A stretch of 18,372 nt of DNA from STF1-138 sp035356975 (lineage in GTDB: Bacteria; Patescibacteriota; Patescibacteriia; UBA1558; S5-K13): NCBI GenBank assembly GCA_035356975.1, contig DAORGW010000018.1:1-18372 (forward strand). The letters run 5' to 3'. Shown here one piece after another: positions 6,461 through 14,632 of this stretch. Numbering within the stretch: position 1 is the stretch's first letter; every line of letters begins with the position of its first letter. The position numbers and the translations under genes were made by a program. Below the pieces are notes generated by a model. That model did not search any database and was not told the origin of the DNA. It saw only the letters and a list, made by a program, of their open reading frames with translations.

Positions 6461-6488
6461 CCGCCCGAGGCGGATCCGCCTTTAGCGG
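6461..6488. repeat. GC-rich palindrome before priA
   Basis: The 14-bp perfect palindrome aggcggatccgcct (6468-6481) is framed by ccgc (6461-6464) and gcgg (6485-6488). It lies in the priA leader, 12 nt before the ATG. It may be a dispersed repeat or may fold in the mRNA leader. Confidence 0.6.
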
Positions 6489-6500
6489 AATACTTACCTT

Positions 6501-8351
6501 ATGAAATATGCACTCATAAAACCTCTCATAAAGCTCAAAAAGGGCTTAAATTTGCTTGATTATCAAGTTCCTAGTGAATTATCCAAAAACCTAAAGACAG
6601 GCCAATTAGTAGAAATTCCATTTAGAAATTTATCTAAATTTGGAATTGTTTTTGATATAAAAAATAATACCGAATTAGATAATAAAAATATAAAAAGCAT
6701 TATAAACATTGCAAATGAAAACCCTATTATCTCATATAAACAAATTGATTTTTATAACTGGTTTCGTGATTATAATTTTTCATCACTTAATTTTCTAAAC
6801 AATGTCATTCCTCTACCAATGAAGAATAAGATAAAAGAAAAAGAAGAAAAATTTTTTATTTACAAAACTCCTTTTAAATTAAAAAACATAAACCCCTCTA
6901 TTTTAGATAACGAGCAATTTATTTTTAAACATAATTCATATGATGAAAAACTATCGCTTATAAAAAATATTATTGATAAAAATTCTAAAAGTAGAAAGTT
7001 GACTTTAATAATAAGTCCAACAAAATCTCATATTGAGCGTATTGTTTCTCCTTTACTCAATTTTTACAATGACAAAGATTATAGAATTATTACAGGACTC
7101 ACACATTTATCAAAATTTCGCCATAATGAAATTTGGAATTCAATTATAAATAAAAAGGTAAAATTTTTAATTGGAACAAAAATGTCTATCTTCTATCCAA
7201 TTGATAATATTGCAACAATTATAATAGATGAATCAGAAAATGAAAATTTAAACCAAATTGATATAAATCCTAGGTTTGAATTTTTACCAAATGTACTAGA
7301 ATTAGCAAAGATAAATAATTTACAAATAATTTTTACAAGTTATTCACCAAATGCTTATTTATATAATCTAGCAAAAGATAAAAAATTAAAATTACTAGAA
7401 ATAAAAGAAAAAATTGAAACAGAAATTTCAGTACTAGATATGAGCACCAAATATTTTGAAAATTATTTACATTTTTTTACAGAAGAAGAAATTAAAAATA
7501 ATAAAAAAATTTTATTTTTATTAAACAAAAAAGGTTATAGTAAAAATCTAAAATGTCATGATTGTAATTTTGTTTTTAAATGTGTTAATTGTAATTCTGT
7601 ATTATCTATGAAAGATAACAAGTTACATTGCTATAATTGTGAAAAATCATTTGATACTCCTCTAACTTGTCCAAAATGTTCATCTGTAAAATTTGATAAT
7701 TATGGAATAGGCACAGAACAGTTTATTGAAATCATAAAGAAAAATTTTGAAAACAAAAAAACAATAGTAATAGACAAAGATAATTATGGAAATTTAAAAT
7801 TGATTAGTGAAAATGAAATTGTCGTTGCAACAAGAATAATTATTGATTACATAAAAGAAACTGAATTCGATTTAATTGTCATTCCATTTTCACATCAGTT
7901 TTTAAATAATAATTTTGATTCAAATGAGGATTTATTTAAATTGATTTCAAAATTAATTTCTCTAAAACCAAAGAAAATTATTATGCAGTGTTTATCTGAA
8001 CAAAAAATTCATGAATACATTAGAAATAATAACCACAAATCAATGATTGAAGATGAGCTAATGATGAGAAAATTATTAAAATATCCTCCATATGAAAATA
8101 TATTAAAAATTACTATAAAAGATACTGATAAATCCGCACTTGATAAAAAAACAATTGAATTGTATGATAAAATTAAATCAAATATAGGAAATAATGTAGA
8201 TTTATTAGAAATAATAGATAAAAATACAAAAATTAGATCATTTTATATAAAAAATATATTGATAAAATATAGAAATGATTCTGATATTTCAAATATAAAA
8301 AAAATGTTAGAAGATATTGATATAATAGAAAAAAATTATTTTAAACTATAG
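6501..8351 (+). CDS. priA: PriA-like primosomal protein with degenerate helicase motifs
   Basis: Homologue (616 residues) of PriA, which reloads the replicative helicase at stalled forks. The N-terminal DNA-binding part (1-110) begins with VPSELSKNLKTGQLVEIPF. The zinc region is intact, with eight cysteines at 352, 355, 361, 364, 377, 380, 390 and 393, followed by YGIGTEQ (401-407). The ATPase parts are eroded. Where PriA has its GSGKT Walker A loop this protein reads FKHNSYDEKLSL (142-153). The DEEH box is DESE (243-246). The motif VI GRAGR arginines are not visible. The family landmarks LSKFRHNEIW (203-212) and LIGTKMSIFYP (223-233) confirm alignment. It is probably unable to hydrolyse ATP and may act as a structural loader. 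The def and fmt genes downstream match a common bacterial priA-def-fmt order. The frame is open throughout, so it is not a pseudogene. Confidence 0.88.
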   Translation: MKYALIKPLIKLKKGLNLLDYQVPSELSKNLKTGQLVEIPFRNLSKFGIVFDIKNNTELDNKNIKSIINIANENPIISYKQIDFYNWFRDYNFSSLNFLNNVIPLPMKNKIKEKEEKFFIYKTPFKLKNINPSILDNEQFIFKHNSYDEKLSLIKNIIDKNSKSRKLTLIISPTKSHIERIVSPLLNFYNDKDYRIITGLTHLSKFRHNEIWNSIINKKVKFLIGTKMSIFYPIDNIATIIIDESENENLNQIDINPRFEFLPNVLELAKINNLQIIFTSYSPNAYLYNLAKDKKLKLLEIKEKIETEISVLDMSTKYFENYLHFFTEEEIKNNKKILFLLNKKGYSKNLKCHDCNFVFKCVNCNSVLSMKDNKLHCYNCEKSFDTPLTCPKCSSVKFDNYGIGTEQFIEIIKKNFENKKTIVIDKDNYGNLKLISENEIVVATRIIIDYIKETEFDLIVIPFSHQFLNNNFDSNEDLFKLISKLISLKPKKIIMQCLSEQKIHEYIRNNNHKSMIEDELMMRKLLKYPPYENILKITIKDTDKSALDKKTIELYDKIKSNIGNNVDLLEIIDKNTKIRSFYIKNILIKYRNDSDISNIKKMLEDIDIIEKNYFKL

Positions 8352-8471
8352 AAATTTTTGCAAAAATCTCCCCACACTGTCATTCTGAATTCATTTCAGA
8401 ATCCCCGAGATAAAATGTAAAACCCTAAGATCCTGAAACAAGTTCAGGATGACAAGGGAAGCAAAAATTTC
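8351..8471. mobile_element. MITE-like element with 11-bp terminal inverted repeats and TA flanks
   Basis: The ends gaaatttttgc (8351-8361) and gcaaaaatttc (8461-8471) are perfect inverted repeats, bordered by TA on both sides (8349-8350 and 8472-8473). Inside are two hairpins with 8-bp stems and 5-nt loops: attctgaa/ttcagaat (8382-8402) and atcctgaa/ttcaggat (8430-8450). There is no coding capacity. The TA flanks suit a Tc1/mariner or IS630-type mover. The first base of the element completes the priA TAG stop codon. Confidence 0.5.
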
Positions 8472-8480
8472 TAAAAAATT

Positions 8481-8975
8481 ATGATTATAACCTATCCAAA
8501 CAAAATTCTTAGAACAAAACTTGATGAAGTTTCTAATTTTTCGTCTTCTGAATTAAAGTCATTAATTAGACAAATGACAAGTGACATGATTAAATACGAC
8601 GGAATTGGAATTGCTGCAAACCAAATTGGAATAAATAAAAAAATAATAATTATAAATACCGAAGAAGGCCCAAAAGAATTTATTAATGCTAAAATTATAA
8701 AAAAATCTTTAATAAAGTCAAAATCTGACGAGGGTTGTTTGTCTTTTCCTGGAATAAATGGCAAGGCAAAAAGACACAAAACAATTACAGTTGAGTATTA
8801 TGATTTTAGCGGTGAAAGAAAACAAATATGCGTTTCTGGACTTTATTCTTTTGTTTTTCAACATGAAATAGATCATACAAATGGAATAATTTTTACTGAC
8901 AGATTATATAAATTTACAGAAGGTAAAAAATTATTTAAAGAATTGCAGAAAAACGCAAAACCAGATGAAAAATAA
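8481..8975 (+). CDS. def: Peptide deformylase
   Basis: Metalloenzyme that removes the N-formyl group from new proteins. The 164-residue protein carries all three family motifs: GIGIAANQ (41-48), EGCLSFPG (84-91, metal ligand C86) and QHEIDH (127-132, ligands H128 and H132, catalytic E129). Length is normal for the family. It lies just after the MITE-like element, only 9 nt from its end, so that element separates it from priA. Its 3' end overlaps fmt by 11 nt, which suggests translational coupling of the two opposing formylation steps. Confidence 0.97.
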   Translation: MIITYPNKILRTKLDEVSNFSSSELKSLIRQMTSDMIKYDGIGIAANQIGINKKIIIINTEEGPKEFINAKIIKKSLIKSKSDEGCLSFPGINGKAKRHKTITVEYYDFSGERKQICVSGLYSFVFQHEIDHTNGIIFTDRLYKFTEGKKLFKELQKNAKPDEK

Positions 8976-9885
8976 TATAATATTCTTCGGCTCTGATATA
9001 AATGCAAAAAACTTATTAGAAAAATTAGTTTCTAATAATTTTAATGTTTGTCTTGTTATAACAAAAACCGAGAAAAAAACAGGACGAGAAAAAAAACAAA
9101 ACCCAGTTAAAGCATATTGTACTGAAAATAAAATTGAACTTTTAGAATGTGATAAAATTGAAAAATCTGAAACTAAAATTATTAAATCCCACAATCCAAG
9201 TGTTGGGATTCTCCTCGCTTATGGTGCAATAGTCCCAGAAGATGTAATAAATATTTTTCCGTTTGGAATTATAAATATTCATCCGTCATTACTTCCAAAA
9301 TATCGTGGCTCATCCCCTATTCAAACAGCACTACTAAAAGGAAAACAAATAACTGGTGTTAGCGTAATGCTACTTTCAAAAAAAATGGACGCAGGTCCAA
9401 TTATAATTCAAGAAAAAGTAAAAATAGAAAAATATGATAATTACTCTACTCTATCTGAAAAATTATTTAATCTTGGAATTGAATTATTATTAAAAAATTT
9501 AGAACAATACTTAAGTGGTAAGATAAAAGCAATTTCACAAAACGAAACAGAAAAATCATTTACAAAAATGATTAGTAAAGAAGATGGTATCATTGACTGG
9601 GAAACAGATGCTAAAAATATTTATAATAAAATTCGCGCTTTTGAGCTGTGGCCAGGAGCTTACACAAAATTCAATGGAAAAATTCTAAAAATAATTTCAG
9701 CTGATTACAAAGACAAAATTACAGAAAATAAAATCGGAAAAGTTTTTGAAGATGATAATAAAATTTTTGTTCAATGTAAGAATGGATTATTAGAATTAAA
9801 AAAGGTACAACTTGAAGGAAAATCAAGCTGTAATATAGAATCTTTTATAAATGGTTATAAACATTTTGTAGGAAGTACTCTTTAA
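8965..9885 (+). CDS. fmt: Methionyl-tRNA formyltransferase
   Basis: Transfers a formyl group from 10-formyl-tetrahydrofolate to initiator Met-tRNA. The 306-residue protein has the formyltransferase N-terminal domain with IINIHPSLLPKYRGSSP (102-118; catalytic N104 and H106) and the distal acidic D142 in KKMDAGP. A C-terminal domain that grips the tRNA starts near residue 205 (DGIIDWETDAKNIYNKIRAFELWPGA). The start at 8965 lies inside the end of def. The gene faces the downstream repeat protein end to end, with only 8 nt between the stop codons. Confidence 0.97.
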   Translation: MKNNIIFFGSDINAKNLLEKLVSNNFNVCLVITKTEKKTGREKKQNPVKAYCTENKIELLECDKIEKSETKIIKSHNPSVGILLAYGAIVPEDVINIFPFGIINIHPSLLPKYRGSSPIQTALLKGKQITGVSVMLLSKKMDAGPIIIQEKVKIEKYDNYSTLSEKLFNLGIELLLKNLEQYLSGKIKAISQNETEKSFTKMISKEDGIIDWETDAKNIYNKIRAFELWPGAYTKFNGKILKIISADYKDKITENKIGKVFEDDNKIFVQCKNGLLELKKVQLEGKSSCNIESFINGYKHFVGSTL

Positions 9886-9893
9886 ATTAAAAC

Positions 9894-11177
9894 TTAAACT
9901 TTGCCCAAAAAATCATTAAAGCTTTTAAATTCATTATATGTATTGTGAGGATTTGATGGTAGTTTTGGATCTTCTTTATATCTATTTCTATATTCAGAAA
10001 AAGATTTTATTTTCATTTTTCTTACTGCAATCTTTGCCTCTTCAAATGAATAAAATTCTTCTTTCCTTTCGTCTCTTAAAAATTCTCCCCAACTAATCCA
10101 TTGATCTTTATATATTTTCATTGGAACAGATGGTAATCTACTATCCTCATTGTGTCTATTTCTATATTCAGTATAAGTTAAAATACCCAAATTTTTAACA
10201 ATCTCTTTTGCCTCTTCATATGTATAGAACTCCTTTTTCTCTCCCCTTAAAAAATGTGGCCAACCCAACCAATTCTCTTTATAAGTTTTATTTGGGGAAC
10301 CGGGTAGTCGCATATCTTCTTTGTGTCTTTGTTGATACTCTTCTTTTGTTTTTATTCCCAAAGCTCTTACGACAATTCCTGCATCTTCAAATGAATAAGG
10401 ATCTTCTTTTTTCTTATTAATAATCTCTAAAAACTCATTTTTATTTATTTTTGATACATCAATATTTGCAATATTTTTAAGTTCTTCTAAAATTTCTTTT
10501 TTCCATTTTTCTTCCCCACTCCATCTTATTTTTTTTCCAAAATTATTTAAAATTAAATTCTGAATTTCATTTTTGTTAAGAGAAAAATATTTTTCTGCAT
10601 TATCACATTCTCCATAAATAACATAAGTTGCATTTCCTTCTTCATTACAAACAAAAATCATTTTTTTTATATCTTTTAAAACGAACATTACATAACTTAA
10701 AGTTCGCATCATTTCCTGATCATTTTGTCCGGTAATACATTCATAATCACTTATCCCATTTTTATTTAATAAATCAATTAATAATTCAACTCTTGGAATT
10801 TCATTTATTTCATTATAAGTATCGCTACCCCCCACTACATGCCTATTGTTATTTTCCTCAGTTGGTAAAATCACTTTATCAATATATATAAAATTGGGGC
10901 TTACAAGTTGCAATTCTTCTGATTTCTCTTGTGGAATCAATAAATCAATCATTTCATCAACTCTCATTACCTCTTGATATTCTGTATTATAATTACTATA
11001 TTTTTGTAATAATTCATTAAAATATTCTCTATTAATATATCCGCCAACAATTAAATGTCTTAACTGTTGTCTATCTTTATTATTTATAGCTTCGTAAACA
11101 AAAGAATCAAGCTTCTGTTTAAACTCACTCGCCTCTTCTTTTAAAATATTTTCATTCTCGAAGTTAAATTTTTCCAT
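9894..11177 (-). CDS. Protein of unknown function with three C-terminal 57-residue repeats
   Basis: No function recognised. The 427-residue soluble protein has an N-terminal region (1-250), mostly acidic and helical, without a family I can name. Three C-terminal repeats of about 57 residues follow, at 261-310, 318-367 and 376-424. Their consensus is YSFEEAK-x-x-V-x-x-LGIK, then EYRNRHxEDxRLPxxPxxxYK and W-x-x-W-x-x-FL. Such repeats resemble the short 'integrase-repeat' type modules found in phage and CPR proteins and may bind DNA, but that is only a resemblance. It has no signal peptide. It lies 5 nt downstream of the GT2 gene on the same strand and is therefore probably cotranscribed with it. 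Confidence 0.8.
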   Translation of the reverse strand: MEKFNFENENILKEEASEFKQKLDSFVYEAINNKDRQQLRHLIVGGYINREYFNELLQKYSNYNTEYQEVMRVDEMIDLLIPQEKSEELQLVSPNFIYIDKVILPTEENNNRHVVGGSDTYNEINEIPRVELLIDLLNKNGISDYECITGQNDQEMMRTLSYVMFVLKDIKKMIFVCNEEGNATYVIYGECDNAEKYFSLNKNEIQNLILNNFGKKIRWSGEEKWKKEILEELKNIANIDVSKINKNEFLEIINKKKEDPYSFEDAGIVVRALGIKTKEEYQQRHKEDMRLPGSPNKTYKENWLGWPHFLRGEKKEFYTYEEAKEIVKNLGILTYTEYRNRHNEDSRLPSVPMKIYKDQWISWGEFLRDERKEEFYSFEEAKIAVRKMKIKSFSEYRNRYKEDPKLPSNPHNTYNEFKSFNDFLGKV

Positions 11178-11182
11178 AAAAA

Positions 11183-12703
11183 TTAAGTTTTCTTGGTTAC
11201 TTGAAATCCTAATCTATATTTTCCACCAATCATAAGTCTTGTTTGTGCTTCAAGCGCTGGAATAGAACCAAAAATTATCATTGTAAATGGAAATAAAACC
11301 CACTGAACAAACATAATTAAGTAGATAAGTGGAGAAATATTTTTTGGTTTTTTTGGCAATAAGAAAAAATTTAAAAACGCAACTGCAAATATTCCAACAA
11401 GTCCAAAATTCATAATACGCTCTAATAAAATTGGCGCATTATGAATCATTACATTATAGTGTATGGTTTTGTCTGCAATAAAAATTGGCAGTCTTCCCAT
11501 TATAAGAATCAAAAGTGGGAGAGTTGCCCAACTATATGTTCCCTCTGCCTGATTAAAAAGATATTTAAATTTCTGTGAAAATAGAATTTTTTTATTTGGC
11601 ACAAGTTTTTTCATCATCCATGGAAAATGCTCAACTCCCCAACCCCAGCGTCTAATTTGAATATACTGATTTTTTAATGATTCAAAAAAACTCCCAACGT
11701 CAACTGTTTGCATTGAAACAGGAGTATAAATCGGTCTGACCCTATAATTACCATTAAAATGATTCAAACAATGCAAAAATATACGAGTATCTTCTGTTAC
11801 TATATCTCTTGGATGAAATCCAACTTCAACAAGAGCTTTAAAGCTCATACTATGAGATGAAAAGGTAAATAATCTTTCAGCTCTTGATAAATCAGTCAAA
11901 AGCCAATATGTTGTTGAATGAGCAACGACTCTTATAATAGGATTTGATTTCCAAACATTGTTATTAAATAAAACTAATGGTTGATAACTATATCTTTCTG
12001 GGTTTCCACATGTTAAATATTCATAGGTTAAGCAATTAAAATAATTTGAATCTGGCCAAGTTTCTATATCAAACATTGAAATAATAACTTTTGAAATGTC
12101 TATATTTTTTTCTAAAAAATATTTATACATTTGTGTTCCTATATGATACATGTTTGATCCTTTTCCTGGAATTTCTCCCTGAATACCTCTGGGATGAACA
12201 CTTATAACAATATCTCTAAATTTTCCATCAAATTCAGATTTAATTTGATTTGCAATATTTAAAAAATTCTCCCTGTCTCCTTCTTCTCCACCAAGAGCTA
12301 TAATCATTTTATCTTTTGGATATTCACACTCCATTAATTTATCAAATGTTTCTCTTACAACTTTATATGGTTCTTTATATGTCGGTAAAGCTACCAGATG
12401 AATATAGTTTTCCCAATTATTACAACCTAACCTCTTTGATTTCCAGTCAATTTTCTTTGCCCCCATGTATTTCATCCACGATCCAACTAAAAATATAAAA
12501 AGATACCAAATTCTTATAACCCAATAAACATCTAAAACTATTATAAAATAAATCCCCCACAAGGGTTTAACAAGAGAAATCAAAACACAAAAAAATAAAG
12601 TAAACCAGGCTATAAATCCCGGAAACATTTCATAAATTCTAAATTGTATGTAATCCTGTTTTTCTTCTTTTAGCCTTAAAAATTTAAGTAGCGTTTTTAT
12701 CAT
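11183..12703 (-). CDS. Membrane glycosyltransferase, family 2 (cellulose-synthase-like)
   Basis: Processive-type GT2 enzyme of 506 residues in the cytoplasmic membrane. Two N-terminal membrane segments lie at about 28-72. The GT-A catalytic domain has VALPTYKEP (104-112), GKGSN (180-184), the acidic FDIE (211-214) in the place of the DxD metal site, TED (303-305), and QIRRWGWG (349-356), the QxxRW acceptor motif. Three or four further membrane segments occupy about 393-490. The product is probably a surface polysaccharide or glycolipid; sugar and acceptor cannot be read from sequence. It is divergent from the GT-C gene at 12775, with which it shares a 71-nt promoter region. Confidence 0.88.
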   Translation of the reverse strand: MIKTLLKFLRLKEEKQDYIQFRIYEMFPGFIAWFTLFFCVLISLVKPLWGIYFIIVLDVYWVIRIWYLFIFLVGSWMKYMGAKKIDWKSKRLGCNNWENYIHLVALPTYKEPYKVVRETFDKLMECEYPKDKMIIALGGEEGDRENFLNIANQIKSEFDGKFRDIVISVHPRGIQGEIPGKGSNMYHIGTQMYKYFLEKNIDISKVIISMFDIETWPDSNYFNCLTYEYLTCGNPERYSYQPLVLFNNNVWKSNPIIRVVAHSTTYWLLTDLSRAERLFTFSSHSMSFKALVEVGFHPRDIVTEDTRIFLHCLNHFNGNYRVRPIYTPVSMQTVDVGSFFESLKNQYIQIRRWGWGVEHFPWMMKKLVPNKKILFSQKFKYLFNQAEGTYSWATLPLLILIMGRLPIFIADKTIHYNVMIHNAPILLERIMNFGLVGIFAVAFLNFFLLPKKPKNISPLIYLIMFVQWVLFPFTMIIFGSIPALEAQTRLMIGGKYRLGFQVTKKT

Positions 12704-12708
12704 AAAAA

Positions 12709-12737
12709 TTGTAAAATTAATATATAACTAATATAAT
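12709..12737 (+). promoter_or_regulatory. Possible promoter of the GT-C gene
   Basis: TTGTAA at 12709-12714, 17-nt spacer, TATAAT at 12732-12737, within the 71-nt divergent spacer. The start would fall about 30 nt before ATG 12775. The region is very AT-rich, so chance matches are easy. Confidence 0.4.
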
Positions 12738-12774
12738 TATACTATCTATTTTAAACTAAAAAATCAACCCTTAA

Positions 12775-14319
12775 ATGAAAAAAATCTTACCTGTAATTAT
12801 ACTCATACTATTTCTTATAGCATTAAGAATTCCTTTTATAACTCAATATCTTTTTGATTGGGATTCTGTACAATTAGCACTTGGCATGGATGAATTTAAT
12901 ATAGAAAAACACCAACCACATCCACCAGGATATTTTCTATATATTTATTTTGCAAAATTCATAAACATTTTTCTAAATAATTCCAATCTAGCAATGATAG
13001 TAGAAAACATTATATTATCAATCATTGCGCTTGTAATTTTTTATTTAATTGCGAAAAAAATATTTAAAAATGATTTTTTAGGATTTCTCGCTTCTTTCAT
13101 TTTCATTACCAATCCATTTGTATGGTTTCACAGTGAATTTGCAAATATTTACATAATAGATATTTGCTTTTCTTTAATTTATTTTTATATTTCATATCTA
13201 ATCATAATTCAAAATAAAAATTTACTGTGGCTATTCTCTTCTCTTTTTGCTTTGGGGATTGGTTTTAGACAGAGCTTAATTATATTTTTCTTGCCACTAT
13301 ATATTTATACTTGTTTTTTTGATTTTAAATTTAATAAAAACAAAATAAAAAAAATATTTTTAAATATTCTCATATTTTCAGTTATATTTTTTTGCTGGTT
13401 TATACCAAATTCCATAGTTGTGGGCGGATTTATTGAATTATTAGAAATTTCAAAAAATCAATTTTTAGTTTCTTCAAAAACAACATCCATTTTATCATTA
13501 GCAAAAATAGAAGCCCTTGGAAGTCAATTTTTTAATACCTTCAAATTATTAATATACTCTTCGGGTCTTCTTTCCTTATTTTCTTTTATTGCAATTTTTT
13601 ATAAAAAAATTAAAATTTCTAAAAAAAATTTTATTATATTTTTGCTAAGCATACTACCTTCATTTCTTTTTTATTCTTTTATACATTTAGGAAAAATTGG
13701 ATACATAATGACAATAAATGGAATTTTCATGACGCTTGGACTTTTTGCTATAAATAAATTATTCAAAGAAAAATCTCAGATTGTAATAATATTGTTTATA
13801 GTTATTCTTCAAATTCCTCTTTTTATATATGGAATAGATGGTGTTATTACAAATAAAATCTTTCTTATAAATGTGTCTCCCTATGATGTGTCTTATTTAA
13901 ACCTAAAAAACAGCGATTCAAGAATTAAAAAAACCATACATGAAATTAAAAAATATGACCCGAGTGATACAATTTTAATAACTGAAGCAGACAGTCCATA
14001 TATTATTCCCAAGTCAAATTTCATAAAAAATATGAGACTTGGTGGATATTATTTACCAGAGTATCATTTATATAATATTTTCAATGACGGACAAAATAAA
14101 AAATATTATTATATAAACAATAAAAAAACAAATCTAGTGAATAATTCTAGAGTATCTATTCCAAGTAATACAAAAAATATACTACTTATTACAGATAATT
14201 TTAATTATGATATATATGACTTCAAAAAAAATTCCGGATTTGAAGAAATATTTCATAGAGGAATTGAAAACCAAAATGAATTTGAATATCTTGGATATAC
14301 TTTTATAAAAAACTTATGA
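12775..14319 (+). CDS. GT-C-type membrane glycosyltransferase (PMT/ArnT-like)
   Basis: Polytopic membrane protein of 514 residues with about ten hydrophobic segments. The first external loop has FDWDSVQLALGM (27-38), with the two aspartates (D28, D30) typical of lipid-linked sugar transferases, and then HQPHPPGYFLYIYF (46-59), a landmark of a GT-C subgroup frequent in Patescibacteria. The C-terminal 150 residues form a soluble extracytoplasmic part. It is likely to transfer a sugar from a polyprenyl-phosphate donor to a surface glycan or protein. The donor could be a mannose-lipid, given manC nearby, but that is inference. Its stop is 10 nt before the -35 box of the structured RNA gene. Confidence 0.82.
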   Translation: MKKILPVIILILFLIALRIPFITQYLFDWDSVQLALGMDEFNIEKHQPHPPGYFLYIYFAKFINIFLNNSNLAMIVENIILSIIALVIFYLIAKKIFKNDFLGFLASFIFITNPFVWFHSEFANIYIIDICFSLIYFYISYLIIIQNKNLLWLFSSLFALGIGFRQSLIIFFLPLYIYTCFFDFKFNKNKIKKIFLNILIFSVIFFCWFIPNSIVVGGFIELLEISKNQFLVSSKTTSILSLAKIEALGSQFFNTFKLLIYSSGLLSLFSFIAIFYKKIKISKKNFIIFLLSILPSFLFYSFIHLGKIGYIMTINGIFMTLGLFAINKLFKEKSQIVIILFIVILQIPLFIYGIDGVITNKIFLINVSPYDVSYLNLKNSDSRIKKTIHEIKKYDPSDTILITEADSPYIIPKSNFIKNMRLGGYYLPEYHLYNIFNDGQNKKYYYINNKKTNLVNNSRVSIPSNTKNILLITDNFNYDIYDFKKNSGFEEIFHRGIENQNEFEYLGYTFIKNL

Positions 14320-14328
14320 AAATTACTA

Positions 14329-14357
14329 TTGACAAATTTTTAAAAATTGTCTATACT
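14329..14357 (+). promoter_or_regulatory. Consensus promoter of the structured RNA
   Basis: TTGACA at 14329-14334, 17-nt spacer, TATACT at 14352-14357. Transcription should start near 14364. No protein gene follows on this strand. Confidence 0.75.
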
Positions 14358-14363
14358 AAAATT

Positions 14364-14620
14364 CCAATTTATAAAAAATAATCTTGATTTGGGGTGGTTG
14401 CACCCCGTACTCCACCTGGAGCGTTAGTTGCTCTTTGATGAACTGAGCTAACAAAACCCAAAACCTGCAACCAGGTTTTATTCCATACCCTCCCATAACA
14501 GGGTAAGGCTCGACCCAAACCTGGAGTGTGGCGCTCGCACACAGGTTTTCTAAAAAACAAGGATCGATAAAGATCCAAAAATAAATTAAAGCTCGATGCA
14601 AAATGACACTCGAGCTTTTT
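14364..14620 (+). ncRNA. Unassigned structured RNA of about 255 nt
   Basis: This segment has its own consensus promoter, high G+C for this genome, a chain of hairpins and an intrinsic terminator. Hairpins in order: GGGGTG/CACCCC (14391-14406, loop GTTG); CTCC/GGAG (14410-14421); GTTA+GCTC/GAGC+TAAC (14423-14452); AAACCTG/CAGGTTT (14461-14478, loop CAAC); ACCCT/AGGGT (14487-14504); AAACCT+GTGTG/CACAC+AGGTTT (14517-14548, 3-nt bulge); GGATC/GATCC (14561-14576); and the terminator. It lacks the RNase P P4 sequence, the SRP GGAAG-type loop, tmRNA ends with a CCA-type T-arm, and the single long hairpin of 6S RNA. Short open frames on the other strand are shadows. I cannot name a family. The 5' end is estimated from the promoter. 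Confidence 0.75.
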
Positions 14621-14624
14621 CTTT
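14588..14624 (+). terminator. Intrinsic terminator of the structured RNA
   Basis: The 9-bp arms aaagctcga (14588-14596) and tcgagcttt (14610-14618) run into tttttctttt. It ends 9 nt before the mltG stop, so on the minus strand, where the U-run is poorer, it may also slow read-through from mltG. Confidence 0.8.
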
Positions 14625-14632
14625 TATAAAAA

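Noticed and set aside
14391..14460. tRNA-like look on the minus strand (TTAGCTCAGTT followed by AGAGCAAC)
   Set aside because: It resembles a D-arm, but there is no proper anticodon arm, no TTCGA-type T-loop and no matching acceptor stem; the promoter is on the other strand.
14356..14601. Two overlapping minus-strand open frames (about 70-80 codons) in the RNA gene
   Set aside because: Composition, hairpins, plus-strand promoter and terminator show a structured RNA. The frames have no recognisable domain or start context.
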